Assembly (NCBI GenBank): GCA_024449915.1
Contig: JAMZAV010002001.1
Coordinates: 62,001 to 126,000, forward strand
DNA from: Sweltsa coloradensis
Lineage: Eukaryota; Arthropoda; Insecta; Plecoptera; Chloroperlidae
Direction: 5' to 3'
DNA length: 64,000 nt
The translations under genes were made by a program, and so were the position numbers. The notes below the pieces were generated by a model that saw only the letters and a program-made list of their open reading frames with translations, did no database searches and had not been told where the DNA came from. Below are positions 20,618-32,160 of this stretch, piece by piece. Each line of letters begins with the position of its first letter. The first letter of the stretch is position 1.

Positions 20618-21247
20618 CAATCGACAATCGACACGGCGTATCCCGACAGCCAAGTTTTATTATTGACTCGGGCCGTGAAAGCCTACGACAAGTTTTAATA
20701 TTTGCTTAGTTCTTACAACGAGGTTAATTATAAAGATTGGTTGAATGGGAGCAATATAAACCTTGCATTGCGGAGAATCAAAATTATAATCTACTAATTA
20801 AAGAACGCGGTATACATGTTTAGGCAGTCTCAAATTCTGATGTCGTCCGCGGTCGCATATATTAGTATAGGGACGCTGGCGAATTACACTAGCAGGACGC
20901 GGATTCGAATCCCGCACAAGGCACAGGTTATTTGTAATTGTTCTTCACTGTCGTCTATCACCACTCATAGTCCGAATAGCATGATGGCAATAAAAGTGAC
21001 GTTGAACAAGAGAACAACAATAATCATCATCATTAATTTCTGATAGCGAATATTTTAATTCTTACAACGATGTAAAAAGCTGCAAGCAAACCTCAAAATA
21101 GCAGATTGTGTTTATGTAATCTGATGACAAGCACATCTGGTGTCCAGATCCCGCCCACATTACCTCCCCTACCTGTTTCGAAGCCGACACGATCGGATTT
21201 CACAAGAGAGCGCCACCAAATGGAGCCAAAAGTGTGCTTTGCAAGGC
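20618..21247. other. Interval with one tRNA-like B box
   Basis: At about 20903-20917, GCGGATTCGAATCCCGC is a good T-arm/B box, but I see no convincing A box 5' of it. Downstream, CATAGTCCGAATAGCA (20966-20981) matches the Dong-like LINE 3' UTR (CATAGTCCGAAGAGCA) with one mismatch, and the stretch ends in AATAATCATCATCAT. It may be a SINE with a LINE-like tail. Nothing else seen. Confidence 0.4.
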
Positions 21248-21573
21248 GTTCGTACTTTTCAAACTACGTCTATATTTTTCGTCCGATTTCAAATATGTTT
21301 TTTTTTTCATTTTACTCAAAAATGAACTGTTATTCTACGTACATAGCCTGAGTTCTCAAATTTACTCCTCTTTGGTCACACAAGGGCAGTAATCTTTGAC
21401 CGGAAATGAACATTTTCTATGGACTTTGAGGACTCGGGGGGGGGGGGAATGTTATGACTTAAATGAACAAAAGGGCTATGTACGAGAAATAAGAATTTAA
21501 TTATCAATCAGAGGAAAAAACAGAATGAAAATATAATGATTTCCCTGTCCGTAGTTTGAAAAGTACGAAAGTA
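21248..21573. mobile_element. Small foldback or MITE-like element
   Basis: CGTACTTTTCAAACTACG at 21248 pairs with CGTAGTTTGAAAAGTACG near 21553. Inside, CGTACATAGCC (about 21338) pairs with GGCTATGTACG (about 21474). A G11 run lies at 21437-21447. Confidence 0.65.
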
Positions 21574-21992
21574 CTGCTCATGGCACGTTCAGAGTGATAT
21601 TTAAATCGCACCCAAGCCTCTTAATAAGAGTAACCTACTTTTGGCCTACGTGTAGTTTCTAGGGCTTTAGTGCCACTTTTATCTCAATTTTTGTTGCGTA
21701 ATTTTTGTACCCAAATTTGTACATCAATATATCTCCTGATTAAAAAGTTTTGGGATAGTAATATTTTACCAAAATCTGTCTACGTCTATGTAGAACACGC
21801 TTGTCAAATCGGGCCCAGTTTCAACATACCAATCGACGGTTTTTAATTATTTACTGAGACCATGCGCAACTAGATTTCTGTCTCGCTAATCCCCTGCGGG
21901 TGCCGCCAGCATCAACCCGCGGCGCTGATTGGCTCTCGACCTTGGTGGCCTAGCCTCCCTCCGCGGTCCAATCTACTCAGTCGTAAACGTAC
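21574..21992. other. Unassigned interval
   Basis: No feature recognised; the right part (from 21880) is GC-rich. Confidence 0.35.
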
Positions 21993-22739
21993 ACTAGGAA
22001 AACGCTAAGTCCCGCCGCGTTGATGGATGAGCATTTTTTAAGTTTTTAGTTTGCGTGGTATATCTTTACTTTTGCAAGTGCTTTGCTTTGCTGCCTATGC
22101 ATTGTAGGTGATTGTTGTCAAGTTTCTATTGTTACTTGTCAATTGTTATTATTTACCGTAAAAAACTTATAGTAAAAGCTTTATTTCTATGGATTCTGGC
22201 TAACTCTTTCAACGTTTTCTTTCAAAAGGTACTACATCACCATAACCTTAATGTCCATGTATAATATGAACGTTGTAGCCCGACCCGTTTGGTCAGAATC
22301 GGCCCAAATGGCACGAAAATATCGCACTAAACCGTAAAAAACTTATATTAAAAGCTTTATTTTTATGGATTCTGGCTAATTTTTTCAACTTTTTCTTTCA
22401 AAAGGTACTACATCACCATAACCTTAATGTCCATATATAATATGAACGTTGTAGCCCCACCCGTTAATTGGTCAGAATCGGCCCAAATGGCACGAAAATA
22501 TCGCACTAAAAATCGAAAAAAATCGTAAAAGTACGATATTCATGAGAAATATTTCTTCGATTGTACCCAAAAACAATACACCTCTAAGTTCAGAGATTTC
22601 GAAGGTCCCCTCCAATTTTCATCAAGATCGGATATGCCGTTTGCCTGGTAGAGAGTTAACAAACAAACAGAAAAACAAAAAAAAACAAAAAAAAACAAAC
22701 AAACAAACAAACAAACAATACAAAAAAAACACCCGAGCT

Positions 22740-23140
22740 AAATTTTTTGTGGGTCAGTGAAATTGAAGTCTTCGCTTCGCTCATCCAATAATCATTGCGA
22801 TTAGCAGTGTTTTTTATGGAAGTGTTCATTGCTGACAGTGGATTTTGTTATAAAAACCAGCTAGTTATGTGATATACCTGCACTACGTCTACGTGATTTG
22901 AAGGTATGTAATCACGAACATCTTAGGCTTATAATACTGTAAGCCCTATGCTCATGTGCTGAGTTAAAAACATGGAACAAACTCTCATTGTTTCAAAGTA
23001 AGGCACTGTCAGCAATGAACACTTCCATAAAAAACACTGCTATCGCAATGATTATTGGATGAGCGAAGCGAAGACTTCAATTTCACTGACCCCCAAAAAA
23101 TTTAGCTCGGGTGTTTTTTTTGTTTTGTTTGTTTGTTTGT
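22740..23140. repeat. Large interrupted palindrome 1
   Basis: The left arm, about 22740-22840, runs from ACACCCGAGCTAAATTTTTT to CATTGCTGACAGTG; the right arm, about 23006-23115, is its complement. A unique 165-bp centre holds no gene. Confidence 0.85.
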
Positions 23141-24067
23141 TTTTCTGTTTGTTTGTTAACTCTCTACTAGGAAAACGCTAAAGTCCCGCCGCGTTGATGG
23201 ATGAGCTTTTTAAAATTTTTAGTTTGCATGGGATATCTTTACTTTTGCAAGTTCTTTGTTTTACTGCCTACGCATTGTAGGTGATTGTTGTCAAGTTTCT
23301 TTTGTTACCTGTCAATTGGTATTATTTACCGTAAAAAACTTAAGGTTTATTTCTATAGATTCTGGCTAACTATTTCAACTTTTTCTTTCAAAAGGTACTA
23401 CATCACCATAACCTTAATGTCCATGTATAATATGAACGTTGTAGCCCCACCCGTTTGGTGAGAATTGGCCCAAATGGCACGAAAATATCACACATAAGAT
23501 CAAAAAACTTATATTAAAAGCTTTATTTCTATGGATTCTGGCTAACTTTTTCAACGTTTTCTTTCAAAAGGTACTACATCACCATAACCTTAATGTCCAT
23601 GTATAATATGAACGATGTAGCCCGACCCGTTTGGTCAGAATCGGCCCAAATGGCACGAAAATATCGCACTAAACCGTAAAAAACTTATATTAAAAGCTTT
23701 ATTTTTATGGATTCTGGCTAATTTTTTCAACTTTTTCTTTCAAAAGGTACTACATCACCATAACCTTAATGTCCATATATAATATGAACGTTGTAGCCCC
23801 ACCCGTTAATTGGTCAGAATCGGCCCAAATGGCACGAAAATATCGCACTAAAAATCGAAAAAAATCGTAAAAGTACGATATTCATGAGAAATATTTATTC
23901 GATTGTACCCAAAAACAATACACCTCTAAGTTCAGAGATTTCGAAGGTCCCCTCCAATTTTCATCAAGATCGGATATGCCGTTTGCCTGGTAGAGAGTTA
24001 ACAAACAAACAGAAAAACAAAAAAAAAAAAAAAAAAAAACGAAAAAACAAACAAAACAAACAAAAAA

Positions 24068-24460
24068 AACACCCGAGCTAAATTTTTTGGGGGTCAGTGA
24101 AATTGAAGTCTTCGCTTCGCTCATCCAATAATCATTGCGATTAGCAGTGTTTTTTATGGAAGTGTTCATTGCTGACAGTGGATTTTGTTATAAAAACCAG
24201 CTAGTTATGTGATATACCTGCACTACGTCTACGTGATTTGAAGGTATGTAATCACGAACATCTTAGGCTTATAATACTGTAAGCCCTATGCTCATGTGCT
24301 GAGTTAAAAACATGGAACAAACTCTCATTGTTTCAAAGTAAGGCACTGTCAGCAATGAACACTTCCATAAAAAACACTGCTATCGCAATGATTATTGGAT
24401 GAGCGAAGCGAAGACTTCAATTTCACTGACCCCCAAAAAATTTAGCTCGGGTGTTTTTTT
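24068..24460. repeat. Large interrupted palindrome 2
   Basis: Near-identical copy of the palindrome at 22740-23140, carried along by the 1.34-kb tandem duplication. Confidence 0.85.
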
Positions 24461-25269
24461 TGTTTTGTTTGTTTGTTTGTTTTTCTGTTTGTTTGTTAAA
24501 CTCTCTACTAGGAAAACGCTAAAGTCCCGCCGCGTTGATGGATGAGCTTTTTAAAATTTTTAGTTTGCATGGGATATCTTTACTTTTGCAAGTTCTTTGT
24601 TTTACTGCCTACGCATTGTAGGTGATTGTTGTCAAGTTTCTTTTGTTACCTGTCAATTGGTATTATTTACCGTAAAAAACTTAAGGTTTATTTCTATAGA
24701 TTCTGGCTAACTATTTCAACTTTTTCTTTCAAAAGGTACTACATCACCATAACCTTAATGTCCATGTATAATATGAACGTTGTAGCCCCACCCGTTTGGT
24801 GAGAATTGGCCCAAATGGCACGAAAATATCACACAAAAGATCAAAAAACTTATATTAAAAGCTTTATTTCTATGGATTCTGGCTAACTTTTTCAACTTTT
24901 TCTTTCAAAAGGTACTACATCACCATAACCTTAATGTACATGTATAATATGAACGTTGTAGCCCCACCCGTTTGGTCAGAATTGGCCCAAACGTCACGAA
25001 AATATCGCACTAAAAATCGAAAAAAATCGTAAAAGTACGATATTCATGAGAAATATTTCTTCGATTGTACCCAAAAACAATACACCTCTAAGTTCAGAGA
25101 TTTCGAAGGTCCTGTCAAATTTTCATCAAGATCGGATATGCCGTTTGCCTGGTAGAGAGTTAACAAACAGACAGAAAAACAAACAAACAAAAAAAAAACA
25201 AAAAAAAAAAACACCCGAGCTAAATTTTTTGGGGGTCAGTGAAATTGAAGTCTTCGCTTCGCTCATCCA

Positions 25270-25725
25270 ACCAGGCAAATGGCATATCCGATCTTGATGA
25301 AAATTGGAGGGGACCTTCGAAATCTCTGAACTTAGAGGTGTATTGTTTTTGGGTACAATCGAAGAAATATTTCTCATCAAATCAGTTATATAACTGAGTG
25401 GGTAGACTCTAAATAAAATTTATTTATTTATTGATTTTATTTATGAATATCGTACTTTTCCGATTTTTTTCGATTTTTAGTGCGATATTTTCGTGCCATT
25501 TGGGCCGATTCTGACCAATTAACGGGTGGGGCAACAACGTTCATATTATATATGGACATTAAGGTTATGGTGATGTAGTACCCTTTGAAAGAAAAAGTTG
25601 AAAAAATTAGTTAGAATCCATAGAAATAAAGCTTTTAATATAAGTTTTTTACGGTTTAGTGGGATATTTTCGTGCCATTTGGGCCGATTCTGACCAAACG
25701 GGTCAGGCTACAACGTTCATTATTC
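25270..25725 (-). repeat. Inverted R-repeat copy with a 66-bp LINE-tail insertion
   Basis: Sequence after 25269 is the reverse complement of the preceding array (AAATGGCATATCCGATCTTG, then CGTACTTTTCCGATTT, then ACGGGTGGGG and TAGAATCCATAG), giving a head-to-head junction. At 25378-25443 a 66-bp piece interrupts the TTTCTCATGAATATCG block. It resembles the last bases of the LINE family ending at 51535 and 61505 (AAATCAGT...TATAACTGA...AGAC...TAAATAAA). Confidence 0.8.
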
Positions 25726-26964
25726 CGAGTATGATTTTTGCGCCGCTACTATTAAGCATGTCATGATAAATGTATATATTTTGGATATAAAATAATCTCC
25801 TATATTATTGAATATTAGCAAGAAGGTGATAAAAAAAGAAGGTGACCAGTGTGATATCATAGCATGTAATTTGCAATGTTATTGGTTTTGAATCGTTAAG
25901 GCGTAGTTTTACTTGTGATAACAGTAAATTTATTTTTATGAGTTCATCGTCTGGCTTTTTCTACACACATCTTCTTCCAATGTGTCGTTATCACATAAGG
26001 AGTCAAAACATATATAATTATAACCTTAAATGATACAAATATGTCGGATTTATTAAACGTGATAATTCATTTTGGAAGAATACCAATTTAGGGGTGACCA
26101 AACAGTACGCGTCGATTCAAGTTACCTATACCTAATAAGAGAAGAGCATATTCTTTTGGAATATACTTTTCTCATAAAAACAATATTATATTGTAACCTG
26201 CTTTTCCATAATTCTATTTCCTTAATATGTCAACAGCGAAAAAGTAAAATACGAAGAGACTCCATGTGAATATTATTGCCAAGTGCAATGGTGATGTTGA
26301 GGATGGGGAGGGGGGGGGAGAGTGTCGGCCTTGTGTGTGTGTGTAGCGACTGCAAATGGCATGACATCTGGATAGTTTTAGTCGCTTAACGTAACTAGCC
26401 ACTTATCTCTCAACTAATCAATTCCGAAGTGTTTATAAAACAAATTGAGAGGCATTCATTTTTTCTTCGTCCCAAGTGCAGTCAGTTCCATAATATATAG
26501 TGAGTGCAAGACTGTGTGTTGGAGCCTTCGCGTGATTTCTAGCTAACTTCTGCTTTGAATTAAATTACTTAAAGTTGATTGGTGAAATACGTGAAACCAT
26601 TTGCAAATATTTCGGGATTGTCGTCGTTCGTGAAGTAAACGGCCAGCGGCCACTCACTTTAATGTATTTCAAGTAATTCGGTTCGTTTGTTTTTTAAGCA
26701 ACCTATATTGTTTGCTTTTGATCCGTGTTATGGCTTCTGTTATTACTGTGGGGTGTTTCCTAAAGATATACCGGTGTCAGCTAAGTTAAAAATAAACATA
26801 ATTTGCAGTTGATTTCATATAGTTGGTGCAAGGCTGTAGGCTCATGTCAGTTTGGGGCATAGGTCATGGGGCTTATTATACCTTGCCTGGTGCCCCCATA
26901 GTGCGTTGTGAGAAGTTCACCCTTGGAATTGTATAAATGATGAGCTATATGCCCTAAATTTCAC
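25726..26964. other. Unassigned 1.24-kb interval
   Basis: No coding frame of note. A G-rich run at 26305-26320 and (TG)n at 26333-26343 are the only low-complexity features. This is one of the longer stretches of apparently unique DNA here. Confidence 0.4.
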
Positions 26965-27213
26965 CGACAGTGTTGGCTCGAGCGCTAAGCGCCGGACTCT
27001 CTTCGGGAGGTCCCGGTTTCGGATCCCGTCGAGACCGTCAATCCTGACTGTAGGTTTTTATCGAGGTTTTCCTCAGTCGTTAATGCGTCCTCTTAAACAG
27101 CCCTTGGACATCCCTTCACAATTGTCCTATCCGCAATATACCTATAGTTAGCCACTTGAAGATGGTCACACCGGTTATATCTGATGTGTATACCCTACAG
27201 CGGGCATCCTACA
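26965..27213 (+). mobile_element. tRNA-derived SINE, copy 2
   Basis: Matches the SINE at 14875-15150 throughout, with a shorter body. The B box is slightly altered (GGTTTCGGATCC). It lies just 5' of a LINE fragment in the same orientation. Confidence 0.85.
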
Positions 27214-27289
27214 AAAATGTATTTATATAAAGTTGAGACTTGGCAAAATTGTGAATGCATACTTTGTTATTCCACTGTTTTGTGCGCAT

Positions 27290-28075
27290 ATAAAAAAGAC
27301 TGTGCCCCTGTCCTCCCAGTGCTAGCCAACAACCAAGCCTCCCTAATGTCCTCTTACTATCAAAGTAACCTACTAACTCTCTCTCTCTCCAAATCTGTAT
27401 ACCTCTACTTTCACACCCCTCAAAACACTCAATCATCCAGTCCCTCAGCGCGGCTCGATACAAAAAGCATTGCCCGCACTCATTCCGCCAAATTGTTAGG
27501 CCTATATGTCACTGAAACATTAGATTGGTCCACCCACATCGACCAGGTCACTTCCAAAATAAATAGTGGCTGATTCATGCTCAGGAAGCTGAAACAGATA
27601 GTTCACCTAACATTCTAAAACAAGTATATTTTGCCCACATTTATTCACACCTTTCATACGGCATACTTTTTTGGGGTGCATCACCGCATGCAATTAGACT
27701 GTTTACCCTCCAGAAAAAGGCTATCCGCATAATTGCCGGTGTATCCAGAAGGCACTCTTGTAGAGATCTCTTAAAGAGATAGGTATATCTACACTTGCTT
27801 GTTCCCTGATCCAAGCAGCATCCATCTTAGTCCGTTCAAATCCTAATCTCTTCCCTTCAAACACATCTGTTCACCATCACTTTACAAGAGCCAATCGCCA
27901 AATCTACATTCCCACCCATAACCTTTCTCTATTCTCTCAAAACCCCAAATAGTTGGCCTTAACCATCTCCAACAAGCTTCCCATCAACATCATAAATTCC
28001 CCCTCCATGACCTCTTTTAAATCTCTTTTGAAAACCTTCCTCCTATCCCAGAGCTACTAGTAGGCCCTCCAAAGT
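27290..28075 (+). pseudogene. APE-type LINE reverse transcriptase C-terminal fragment
   Basis: The plus strand shows, across shifting frames, the usual end of a non-LTR RT: KLLGLYVTETLDWSTHIDQV (residues typical of the thumb), then HLSYGILFWG-like and LQKKAIRIIAGVSRR-like pieces, and finally a SFKSLLKTFLL-like C-terminus. At least three stops and frameshifts break it. Palm motifs are absent, so the element is 5'-truncated. The 3' UTR to about 28340 ends with GACTTGAACTAGAG. The clade is uncertain within the jockey/CR1 group. Confidence 0.7.
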
Positions 28076-29480
28076 ATAACCTTCATAACGCAAACTTCAT
28101 TTTGTACATTTCATTTATTACTATTTTTGTACATTCACTTGATACTAACTTTAAGTTTTTACTAACGTAACTGTTAATATGAAGAATTTTGAAAGTAATG
28201 TCATTTATTCTTTGTGCGCGAATATTTATCTGTCACTTATTTCTCATCCTTAAAATAATTTAATTCTAATCGCTACTTTAATTTTCTTATAGACTATTAC
28301 GACTCCATATTGTACATTAAACCCGGATATAATGAAACGACTTGAACTAGAGGGAACCCAGGCAAATCAAGACCATGTCGTTCAAAGGAAGGGGTCTCCG
28401 TGTTGGCCTATCGGTTTATGTTGGTTTGGGTTCATTATCGCTTTCGGGGGTGTCAATGAAGTGAGTTATAATTTACCCGAAAGATTATTAAAATATGTTA
28501 TATAACTTGTCTATATCATATATGGTCTGTGAGTACGTTCATCATTTACAACATCAGAACGTTCACAATGTTAGATGTACACTAATTGGAATAAAATCTT
28601 GAAACTTCAAAAGTAGTATTGCTAATTTTACAAGCTGGCCGACGAGAATGTATTACAAATCATCATCACGATCAAAGACAGCTCAACACTTTCGTCCGAC
28701 TCAAACTCGCGAGTAAATTGGTACTCGGAACACCCCTAATGTTTTTTCTCGTGTTTTTCTTCAATTTACGCTAGCCTTTAATAAAATAGTGATTTTATTA
28801 CAAAAGAACTTTTAAAAGAACTTAGTTCATATTTTAGACGAACTTGAACTTTAAAAATTTTAGGTTTTAAAAGAACTTGAACTTTTTAAAAAGTTCATTA
28901 TTTGAGCTGTGAACTTAACTTTTAAAAAGTTCATTTTAAAAAAGAACTGACCCAACACTGGAGCTACTATACTCCCTCCAAGAGTACTTCTCTGCATAAC
29001 TTGCAAATACTTTCATTTTGTACCATTCATTTTATACATTCATTTTGTACATTCACTCTGTATACTCATTACCTGTTTATATAGCTATACGTTGAACATT
29101 GTTATTAAGAAGACATTTTCTTGAAAGTACATGTACCAGTACTTATTCTTTGTGTGTGAATTTATTTATCTAGTTATTTATTATTCTCTATCTATTATAT
29201 TTTATTCTATGTATCCTACTTTAATCTTAGCATAGACATGACGACATCCATATTTGTATCTTATATGAATCCACGGATGAATAAAGAACTTGAACTTGAA
29301 CTATAGCAACCCAGGTCAAACTCAAGACAATGTCGTTTTCACAAATGAAGGCTACCGGTTTGCCTATCAATGGTTTATCAGTGGTTTGGGTTCATTGGCT
29401 ATATCGTTGTATTGAATTGAGTTATATATTTAACCGAGAAGATTTATTAAAAATTATGTGATATAACTTGTACTAACATA
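28060..29480. repeat. Direct duplication of LINE 3' UTR plus downstream flank
   Basis: 28060-28510 and about 28965-29480 are diverged copies (shared: CATTTTGTACATT, TTATTCTTTGTG, CGACTCCATAT/CGACATCCATAT, CAAGAC(C)A(T)GTCGTT, GGTTTGGGTTCATT). The match extends beyond the LINE end into flanking DNA, so this is a segmental duplication or a larger repeat unit, not two independent insertions. Confidence 0.75.
28735..28962 (-). mobile_element. hAT-like MITE end fragment
   Basis: On the minus strand it begins CAGTGTTGGGTCAGTTCTTT, a typical hAT terminus, followed by repeats of AAAGTTCA/TGAACTTT words. The opposite end was not found, so only one end survives or the other is diverged. Confidence 0.55.
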
Positions 29481-29663
29481 ATATTATGTCTGGTGATTTA
29501 TCAGTCACAATACAAATAAGCAATTGTTTTTGCTTTCACAATGTCTTATGAGTATAACATTTTTCTAGAAATGTTTCATTAATTTTTAATAAATTATTTT
29601 CACAAAGTTTTTTTAGTAGGCTTCCTTGAAAAGCAAATGTTTACTGTGGAGTTCATTATAATT
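29481..29663. other. Short AT-rich spacer
   Basis: Nothing recognised. Confidence 0.3.
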
Positions 29664-30529
29664 AAACGAGTGAGCGCAGCGAACGGAGTGATCTCCATTC
29701 AACTTAAACGGCCCTTATTCTGTTATTCTGCGTGCGTGTGTACGTTGAAAATCAGCCGAATCGCTGAAAGATTGCGCTGAAATTTTAATCAGACATCCGG
29801 TACGCGTGTTTTGAGAACTGCTAACAAAATCAGCTAGATCCATTGCGATTTAAACCTACAAGAAATAATAAATTGAAAAATAGGCTTCCAATGTTTAGAA
29901 ATTATTTTAACGACAATGGTTTAGATTTTGAATAGATATTTTTTGATTGTTATTTACCTGGCTGTGAAATGCCGTGCCCATGCAAGGTCTATCAAATGTT
30001 GAACGTCAAGGTACCCCCAAATTCCGCTCGTAGATTGAGTAAACCTTGCAATATTTACACGTATTTCGTACTGGCTATGTTTTCCATAGTATTGCCACAG
30101 ATGATGGACTACACTGCGTTATATGCATTTCAAAACATGTTTAATAATTTTTTAAAATACAATCTAGAAATTACAAAATCTTTCCCGACCAGGGGATTGA
30201 ACCCACGTCCCCCACATTTCGGCTATAAGGGCGCTTTAGCCAACTAGACTTGGGAAACGCTAAAGTCTTTGTTAGACGAGTGAGCGAGTCATGTGTTGAG
30301 TACCCGGGAACATTTGCATTCAAGTTAGATAATTATATTTGTATAAATAATTTTTTTTTTTTTTTTAGTTTAGTTGATACACGGGCGCGTCAACTGTAAG
30401 GCCATAATGCTCCACTCTAGCTTAAGATAGGCTAGGAAGGCCTAAGGTAGGGGGAAGAATATAATGTTACCGGGTACTCAACACATGGCTCACTCACTCG
30501 TTTAACAACGACTTTGGTGTTTCCCTAGT
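29664..30529 (-). repeat. Composite repeat copy 1 (GAGCG end, tRNA-like module, foldback)
   Basis: Begins ACGAGTGAGCGCAGCGAACG, then CGTTGAAAATCAGCCGAAT and GACATCCGGTACG, which are the complement of the end of the units at 61708-63081. A tRNA-like module lies at 30182-30248 (minus strand: TAGTTGGCTAAAGCG as A box, GGGTTCAATCCC as B box), followed directly by the foldback 30248-30529. Confidence 0.75.
30248..30529. mobile_element. Foldback of the ACTAGGGAAACGCCAAAG family, copy 1
   Basis: Terminal inverted repeats of about 60 bp (ACTTGGGAAACGCTAAAG...GTTGAGTACCC and complement ending CCCTAGT). The loop holds poly-T and AGGCTAGGAAGGCC. Relatives lie at 35163, 61708 and 62390. Confidence 0.85.
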
Positions 30530-31319
30530 ATGTATGCCTTTATAATTGATCGCGCCCTACAGTAAACGGCAGGAGGCCATTTTCAGAGAAAAATCTTAAC
30601 CCAAGGATGTATTAATCGTGTTATGAAATAAATTCACATTATGTTTTATTTAGGTGTTTTCATAAAGTGTTCCTGACAAAGTTGTTACATTTTACCGCAC
30701 TGATATTTTGAGGTTGTACAGTTTTTTGTTTCATTCGTATTTTGTTCAAGTTCATTTGAGAAAAATTAAGTTTAATTACTACGCTTTTTTGGGAAACAAC
30801 AAGCGTTAGTAAGTATTTTACCAGATAGGAACATGAGGCGGAAAGGACTGGCGTGGGAAGGCACTGCTAGAGGTCGCCCAGCGACCTCTTGTTTATTATT
30901 AATTTTCTTATCTTTAAAAAAATTGGTCACGTGCCGTGGTTCCCGGACAGCCGGGGTTAAATCCCCAGTGGAGGCACTGTTTTAATACCATCATAATATT
31001 TACAATATTTTAATTAAATAGTTTAATAAAGTCGAATAAAATACTGTATTCAGTTCAGATTATGTTTATTATCATCCTGGAAAGTGGTTTTCCGCATGTT
31101 TCAACCCATTTTTTCTCCTACAGCAATGTTCATGTTCGTACCCAAACAAATGGACTTGTTGCCATGTCATGCCATGCCATGCCATGCCATGCCCCCCCCC
31201 TTCCATATCCACTAACTTCATACTAGTACATTACGCGCTCGATGGGCGATACATCGAAAATTATCTTTCTTCAATTCACGTGAAGTAAAACTTCAAAGCC
31301 TAGAAGATGCATAAATGTG
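30530..31319. other. Unassigned interval with a short (ATGCC)n
   Basis: Contains five ATGCC units at 31167-31192 followed by C9, and a tRNA-like B box at about 30952 (GGGGTTAAATCCCC). No gene recognised. Confidence 0.4.
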
Positions 31320-31385
31320 CACGCGCAGTGACAAAAAAAAATTGTCCCGACTGGGGATCGAACCCAAAACCTACTGGTCCCTGTA
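31320..31385 (-). repeat. Solitary tRNA 3'-half fragment
   Basis: On the minus strand, GGGTTCGATCCCCAGTCGGGACAA is a T-arm plus acceptor strand, closely resembling the arms of the palindrome at 8612-8750. There is no 5' half. Confidence 0.6.
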
Positions 31386-31439
31386 CATAATAATATAACA
31401 AATTGATTTGGTTTGTTATTATTTACTTCAATTCAGAAA

Positions 31440-32160
31440 TTAAAAAAGTCCGCCCCAACCGGGAATCGAACCACGGATCTCCCGCATTCCAGACCCAAAT
31501 CTTAAGGGTTAAGAATCCCGCATTCCAGACCCAAATACGATTTCTTAAGAATGCAGTAAAGACGTCTGAAAAGTAAGTAGAATGTAAGAGGGGTTTAATA
31601 AAAGAGCGGATTATTTTTTTGAAATTTTTTTGACGGGACATAACCTCAGAATCAACAATTGTATTCAAATTACTGGAATCAGTTGCTTAAGTTCAAAATT
31701 TAATTTTTAGCAGCGGTTGTTTGTATATTATTTCTACACTCCTTTATCTACAACTTTAATAAAAGGATTTTTGGATTTATATGGTTTGTTGCGTTGCACA
31801 ATTTTTTTCGCCTGCCAGTACAATTTCAAATTTTGTACCGTTTAACGGAAAAAATCGTGCAGCGCCTGAAACCACATAAAACCCATAAAACTTATATTTA
31901 GGTTGTAGATAAAGGAGTGTAGAAATAATATACAAAAACCGCTGCTAAAAATTCAATTTTGAACTTGAGCAACTGATTCCAGTAATTTGAATACAATTGT
32001 TGATTCTGAGGTTATGTCCCGTCAAAAAGATTTCAAAAAAATAATCCGCTCTTTTATTAAGCCCCACTTACATTCTACTTACTTTTCAGACGTCTTTACT
32101 GCATTCTTTAGAAATCATATTTGGGTCTAGGGATTCCCCTTAACGACTAGACCAACAGGA
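31440..32160 (-). mobile_element. tRNA-like sequence split by a foldback
   Basis: On the minus strand, 32157-32125 reads like a tRNA 5' half (TGGTCTAGTCGTTAAGGGG as A box, CCCTAGACCC). About 620 bp later, 31495-31445 reads like the 3' half (CCGTGGTTCGATTCCCGG as B box). The DNA between (about 31512-32128) is a near-perfect foldback centred on 31815. A TCCCGCATTCCAGACCCAAAT block is duplicated at 31479 and 31517. Either a foldback inserted into a tRNA-like or SINE head, or the element was built from tRNA pieces. Confidence 0.6.

Larger units (their letters stand above)
21993..25269 (+). repeat. Tandem array of R-repeat units
   Basis: Three unit starts, marked by CTAGGAAAACGCTAA(A)GTCCC, at about 21993, 23167 and 24507. 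Each unit runs: head, two or three copies of a 176-bp subrepeat (starting CCGTAAAAAACTTAT, e.g. 22156, 22332, 23676), a GTACGATATTCATGAG block, a CCGTTTGCCTGGTAGAGAGTT block, (AAAC)n, and GCTTCGCTCATCCA. Units A and B are followed by a large palindrome. The stretch 22320-23166 recurs nearly unchanged at 23665-24505, so a duplication of about 1.34 kb is recent. Short open frames here are repeats of one non-genic frame. Confidence 0.85.

Noticed and set aside
21993..25269. CRISPR-like array
   Set aside because: Eukaryotic context; units of 176 bp and 1.3 kb without regular short repeats and unique spacers.
22542..25380. A family of small proteins starting MRNISSIVPKNNTPLS
   Set aside because: The same frame recurs in every R-repeat copy, ends in A-rich tracts and shows no sign of coding selection; it is a by-product of the repeat.
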